A stretch of DNA of 64,000 nucleotides from Punica granatum (lineage: Eukaryota; Streptophyta; Magnoliopsida; Myrtales; Lythraceae). The position numbers and the translations under genes were made by a program. Shown piece after piece: positions 60,240 through 64,000 of this stretch. The DNA lies in the NCBI RefSeq assembly GCF_007655135.1, contig NC_045130.1:5828001-5892000 (forward strand), given 5' to 3'. Within the stretch, counting starts at the first letter, position 1; every line of letters starts with the position of its first letter. The notes under the pieces were generated by a model. It did no database searches and was not told the DNA's origin. It saw only the letters and a program-made list of their open reading frames with translations.

Positions 60240-61114
60240 TATTACTTAATATTGATTTAGATGTTTACCTATACTCTATGAATAGCCAATTATATTTATG
60301 TCTCTCGCTCGCTGTAATGAGAACGTATTAATTAAGGTAATGTTATCGGGGGACTAAATACTCAACAGTTTCTGATGGATTAAGCAAACATACAACATGA
60401 GTTGGTTTCAAGCGCCAGTTCAGTATTGGTTTGTATTAAATAAAGTCTTAGATTGTGAATGAATAGAAAATTAATGATTGAGGGAGTTATATCCTTGAGT
60501 AATCAACCTGATTTAGACTGAATTAATTGAAACTCTCATTGAGATTTCGGATATTTACTAGGCGCATACAGAAGAAAAGCAAGCAAACGCGTGTAGCAGA
60601 AGAATATTCTACAAAAGTGTTTGTGTCAGATGATCGATGATGAAGTCGAAATTAATGTCTCGCTCAAAGAAAATTCAAAATGTTTAAAGTGCGTTTGGAT
60701 TGCGAGTTGAGTTGAGTTGAGTTGAGTTTTTATTTTAATTGGTATGTAATGATTGTATTGTTGAATTATGAGAAAAAGTGTGAAAAAGTAATAAATAATT
60801 GAGAGAAAATAATGATTAAGTAATTATTGTATTGTTGAATTGTGAAAAAGTAATTAATAGTTGAGAGAATTTAATATTAAAAATTGAATTGAATGATTAA
60901 AAATATTTTTAAAAAAAAGTAATGATTATGATGTTGAATTGAAAATAAGTGGAATTGAGTTGAGTTCAACATTGTTTATAATCAATTGGCATTTATGACA
61001 GGAAAGAAATGTTCCTCTTCCGAGAATAGGTCCTTTTTTTTTTGGTCTGACATTTTGACAAAACTTGGCAAAACTTGCAGCCTACCAACGCCATCCAAAT
61101 CTTTTATCTTCAAT

Positions 61115-61154
<40 letters not shown>

Positions 61155-61249
61155 ATAAATCTATTTAATCTACAAATGATGAAATAAAGATACAATTACG
61201 CACTAATTGAGAGATGTTAATTGCATATTGAGTCAATCAAAGTAGTCTA
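60240..61249. other. AT-rich region with GAGTT and CT/TA repeats (unit 2 copy)
   Basis: Duplicate of 41366-42375. The MITE-like segment lies at about 60686-60984. No gene. Confidence 0.5.
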
Positions 61250-61810
61250 ATTTTATTAATTGATTTTGTATAGAATTTGAAATTAATCATTAAAAAGATT
61301 TTTTTGTGTTAAGAAGGTAATATGTTTTTCAAAAATCAAAATAATTATTATAAAAAAAGGTTATATTAAAAATAAACATATACAATTCAAAGAATAAAAA
61401 CACCATGAAAAAAAATTTAAGTGATCATATATAGAATTTTCAAAATAATTATGGTCCTACAAATGAAAAAATTTATAACATACCACTATGAACATAATCT
61501 CTTATATAAAATAAAAATAAAACTTAAAAATAAAGACGACAAAATGCTATCTTAGAAAGAGGATAAAACAAATTTCTATTCTAATTACTAAGCTTAATTG
61601 ATGTAAGTGATAAATCTATATTAACAATTAACTTAAATATTATTATTATAACAACTCATTAGACCACATTACTACAATAAGTAACTTACTCTAACTTTTA
61701 AAAAATATTAAAAATTACTATTTGAAAATTACAATTACTAGTTGAAAATAATTTTAATGAGGAAATTGGAGTTTCAAAATTTAATAATTATAATAAGAAC
61801 TTACATAGAG
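61250..61810. repeat. AT-rich repeat X, third copy, spanning the end of unit 2
   Basis: Matches 34480-35041 and 53355-53916 with moderate divergence. The unit 2 boundary (61293/61294) falls about 40 bp inside it. In unit 1 the same repeat is cut at 42419, which shows that the original right flank is the one seen here. Confidence 0.65.
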
Positions 61811-63440
61811 CGTAAACGCAAGTGTTACTTTTGATGTTGTTAATTTATCCTTTTTTTAATGGAAAAACTCGTATATGAACTAATTCCACCAAAACTTGCA
61901 TGTGAAGAGATTGTTAGGATCAGTACTGTCTCGGATCCCTTCCGAGGATCGCATGAAGATTGTTATCGGATCAATATTGCTTTCCTAATCACTTCCGAGT
62001 GATAAACCATATACTATTTTGAACTAATAATGAAATTTGCTCTCGATAGCAAGGCTCGACTTTGTTGACCTGCAAAATAAAAAGAATAGCAATCATCATT
62101 AATGTTTTACGAAGAGATATACATCCACGGATCGATGAAATGGTCAAGCGAGGACTGAGTATTAATCGACAGTCTACGTTCCAGCATTAATGACGGTATA
62201 CAAATATGAAGAATTTCCTGTAATAAGGATGTTTATGGAACGGCTAATTGTCATGGACAAGCATGCATTAGTCCCTTTTCAATAGCGTGATTTGATCAAG
62301 GACGTACTAAAATCTTAGAAGAAGCATATAGAATGTCTATGAATGACTCATAGCACTAGTCGACCTATAGAGAAAGATCGAACTTAATTGATTCCCCATA
62401 TAATCACTTAATCACAGAGATTGTATTGCAGCACGTGTTACTATATCAGCTGCTTTATTTTAAGCTTCTGATAAAAAACGAGCAATTTTTGTAAGATTTG
62501 TCATATAAATACCTTTACACTTTGCAGGAATATAAGGTGCCATCCTAGGATTCCATTTCCTAGTACCAAATGAGCTCCTGCTTCCATCACCTCTTCTAAA
62601 ATGATTCCAAGTGATCAATCATAATAGTGTTTGATAATTTTAATCTCGTGCCTGTAAATACCACGTGTTGAAACCTAATATCATGCTTGATTAGTTTATT
62701 CAACACAAATCACTTCTCTCAATTATCTAATTCGACATTATTTGACTTGAGTATTAAGATTAGTTGGGAATTATACTGGTCGCGACATTCTGATGAAGGA
62801 TAATGCAAGCAAAACTTATAGCAGGAGAATATTCTATACTGAAGTGTTATAAGATGAAGGTCAAAATGTTTTGCCCAAAAGAAAAGTCAAAATGTTCCTA
62901 ATTATAATCATTAAAACTGGCATGCATTTGCCCAAAAAGATAATTGTTCCTCTTCGGAGAAGAAGTCTCTCCTTTATGACATTTGACAAACTTAATCTAA
63001 CCCGACTGGCGCACAGCTTGTGGCCTAGCCATGCCTTGCAACTGACAGCTTTGATTGAACGATGTATACGAAATCTTTCTTCTTCCGAGTCGAATAAAGA
63101 AAAAGTCCTAATTTAATTAACTTCGTTAGTGTGATGAATGTCATCTCTCATACATGGTGACGATATAACTAACAAGCAAACTTGATATTGAGAGAATTTG
63201 GTAATTGTACATGAATTTACTAAATGCATGTGAAGTATATAATTTATTTATTTGTTTTGGTTAGCATATAAATAAATTTAAGCTCGTACTGGTCAAGCTT
63301 GGTTGCTTTCAAAGATCTGATTATGACCGACCACGGTGAACTAATGATTAAAAATTAGATAAGATAATTGAGATTCTCTACTGCAAATTGAATTATATAA
63401 AATTCAATCTGAGAAGACTTGATTCTACCTGACGGTATAG
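61811..63440. other. orphan peroxidase 5'-flank block without a gene
   Basis: This block follows the order of the PER-a upstream flank (about 5950-7560). It has a counterpart of 6290-6470 at 62215-62400, of 6780-7080 at 62900-63170, and AAAGATCTGATTATGACCG near 63310. No peroxidase exon lies to its left, where the gene would be expected; repeat X occupies that place. It is best read as the remains of a fourth ancestral peroxidase unit that lost its gene. The short frame 62871-63116 is not a protein gene. Confidence 0.65.
62421..62612 (-). pseudogene. rps2: nuclear insertion of chloroplast rps2 fragment (NUPT)
   Basis: Minus-strand translation gives [20 protein letters not shown], then [25 protein letters not shown], a stop, and NKAADIVTRAAIQ. 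This follows plastid ribosomal protein S2 (near the N-terminus: [36 protein letters not shown], later NKAADSVARAAI). Two residues are missing after HFG, and about 20 residues between SEA and NKAAD. The fragment is out of frame with any start and carries a stop, so it is a dead nuclear copy of plastid DNA. It interrupts the peroxidase-flank block where PER-a's flank (about 6493-6520) is continuous, so it inserted after the blocks diverged. Confidence 0.85.
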
Positions 63441-64000
63441 AAGTCAATTACAAACTCTAAATTTATTCAATCAAATCATTTTGAAAAAGAATTTAACGAA
63501 AAAAATAGAGAAAAGAGATAGAATATATGTTGAGTTTGGATTAAACCCAGTAAGCAAGATAAATGACTTACCATTCCAAAACCCCAATCACCTTATCTGA
63601 ATAGAGAGGTATTAGAGTTATATCCTGTCAAAAGAAGATCGTTGAACTATTTAATTAGAATGAATGAATACGTCTTGTAATCATCATCACATTGGCCATA
63701 CAATGATTATACACAGTAAATTAGTAAGTTCATCATCGCTATTAGTCTATTCCTAATGCTATCACGATACACACACACATAAGTTATTACCAATTAGTAG
63801 CACAGTACGAGCGAATCTAATTATTGTACAGAAGGAACATGAGACTCAAAGATCCAAAAAGAAAATACAACGATAACAACAGCAGAAGACAAGAATTAGG
63901 CAGAATTAATAAAGGAATGGAATCAAAAGGTCCATATTAAACACATTCCACATCGATCCCACCAAACTTTTCGACATGTGCTGAAGTTAAAAGATACCAG
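63441..64000. other. right-edge intergenic sequence
   Basis: AT-rich. Similarity to the peroxidase blocks ends near 63440. I see no coding frame, RNA gene or terminal repeat before the window ends. Confidence 0.4.

Larger units (their letters stand above)
42424..61293. repeat. 18.9-kb tandem segmental duplication, unit 2
   Basis: Direct repeat of 23544-42419, here 18,870 bp. The left edge is inside copia A pol, so that gene lacks gag and protease in this unit. The right edge is inside AT-rich repeat X, where single-copy sequence resumes at 61294. PER-b and PER-c encode identical proteins in both units. Confidence 0.97.

Noticed and set aside
1..64000. CRISPR arrays, bacterial operons, riboswitches, viral genomes
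   Set aside because: Nothing of this kind was seen. Repeats are LTRs, microsatellites, transposon ends or segmental duplication, and the genes have plant introns.
1..64000. Nuclear tRNA or rRNA genes
   Set aside because: The only tRNA-like signals are SINE boxes and retroelement primer sites; no full cloverleaf or rRNA stretch was recognised.

Overview
This is a nuclear segment of a flowering plant, almost certainly a eudicot. The evidence is split plant genes, a plant-only miRNA gene (MIR394), class III secretory peroxidases, Ty1/copia, Helitron, Mutator and SINE-type repeats, and an AT-rich, microsatellite-rich background. I cannot name the species from the sequence alone.

Layout. The left edge (1-398) holds what looks like the last exons of a cystatin/monellin-like gene, followed by a small LTR-retrotransposon remnant and a clear MIR394 hairpin (2215-2375). 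The central theme is a minus-strand cluster of class III peroxidase genes: PER-a (4369-5534), PER-b (29945-31090, start codon lost) and PER-c (36764-37933). Each sits in a related block of flanking sequence, so the cluster grew by old tandem duplication. Retroelements then pushed the genes apart. Between PER-a and PER-b lie old unclassified repeats, a Mutator-type MITE, an unusual three-LTR element (11542-13510, TSD CTAAG) and a copia element (copia A, 13553-27076, TSD AGAAG). Copia A is split by a second, very young and intact copia element (copia B, 15109-23215, TSD GTAGT).

The dominant structural feature is a recent direct tandem duplication of about 18.9 kb. Unit 1 (23544-42419) and unit 2 (42424-61293) are nearly identical. 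They are joined by a 4-bp TTAA filler at a non-homologous junction between the copia A pol gene and an AT-rich repeat. The duplication copied PER-b, PER-c, a Helitron, two SINE-like elements and the 3' half of copia A, so the window has five peroxidase loci: three intact genes and two copies of the start-less PER-b. Right of unit 2 is an AT-rich repeat, then an orphan peroxidase 5'-flanking block with no gene attached (61811-63440). That block carries a small nuclear insertion of chloroplast rps2 (62421-62612).

How it works together. The intact peroxidases encode secreted, haem-dependent, H2O2-consuming enzymes of the lignin-forming anionic peroxidase type, expected in the cell wall. The duplication would raise dosage of PER-c. 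MIR394 is an independent regulatory gene next to the cluster. The rest of the window is transposon-derived. Order of events inferred from nesting and visible divergence: peroxidase array, then old repeats and the three-LTR element, then copia A, then copia B and the 18.9-kb duplication at about the same recent time.
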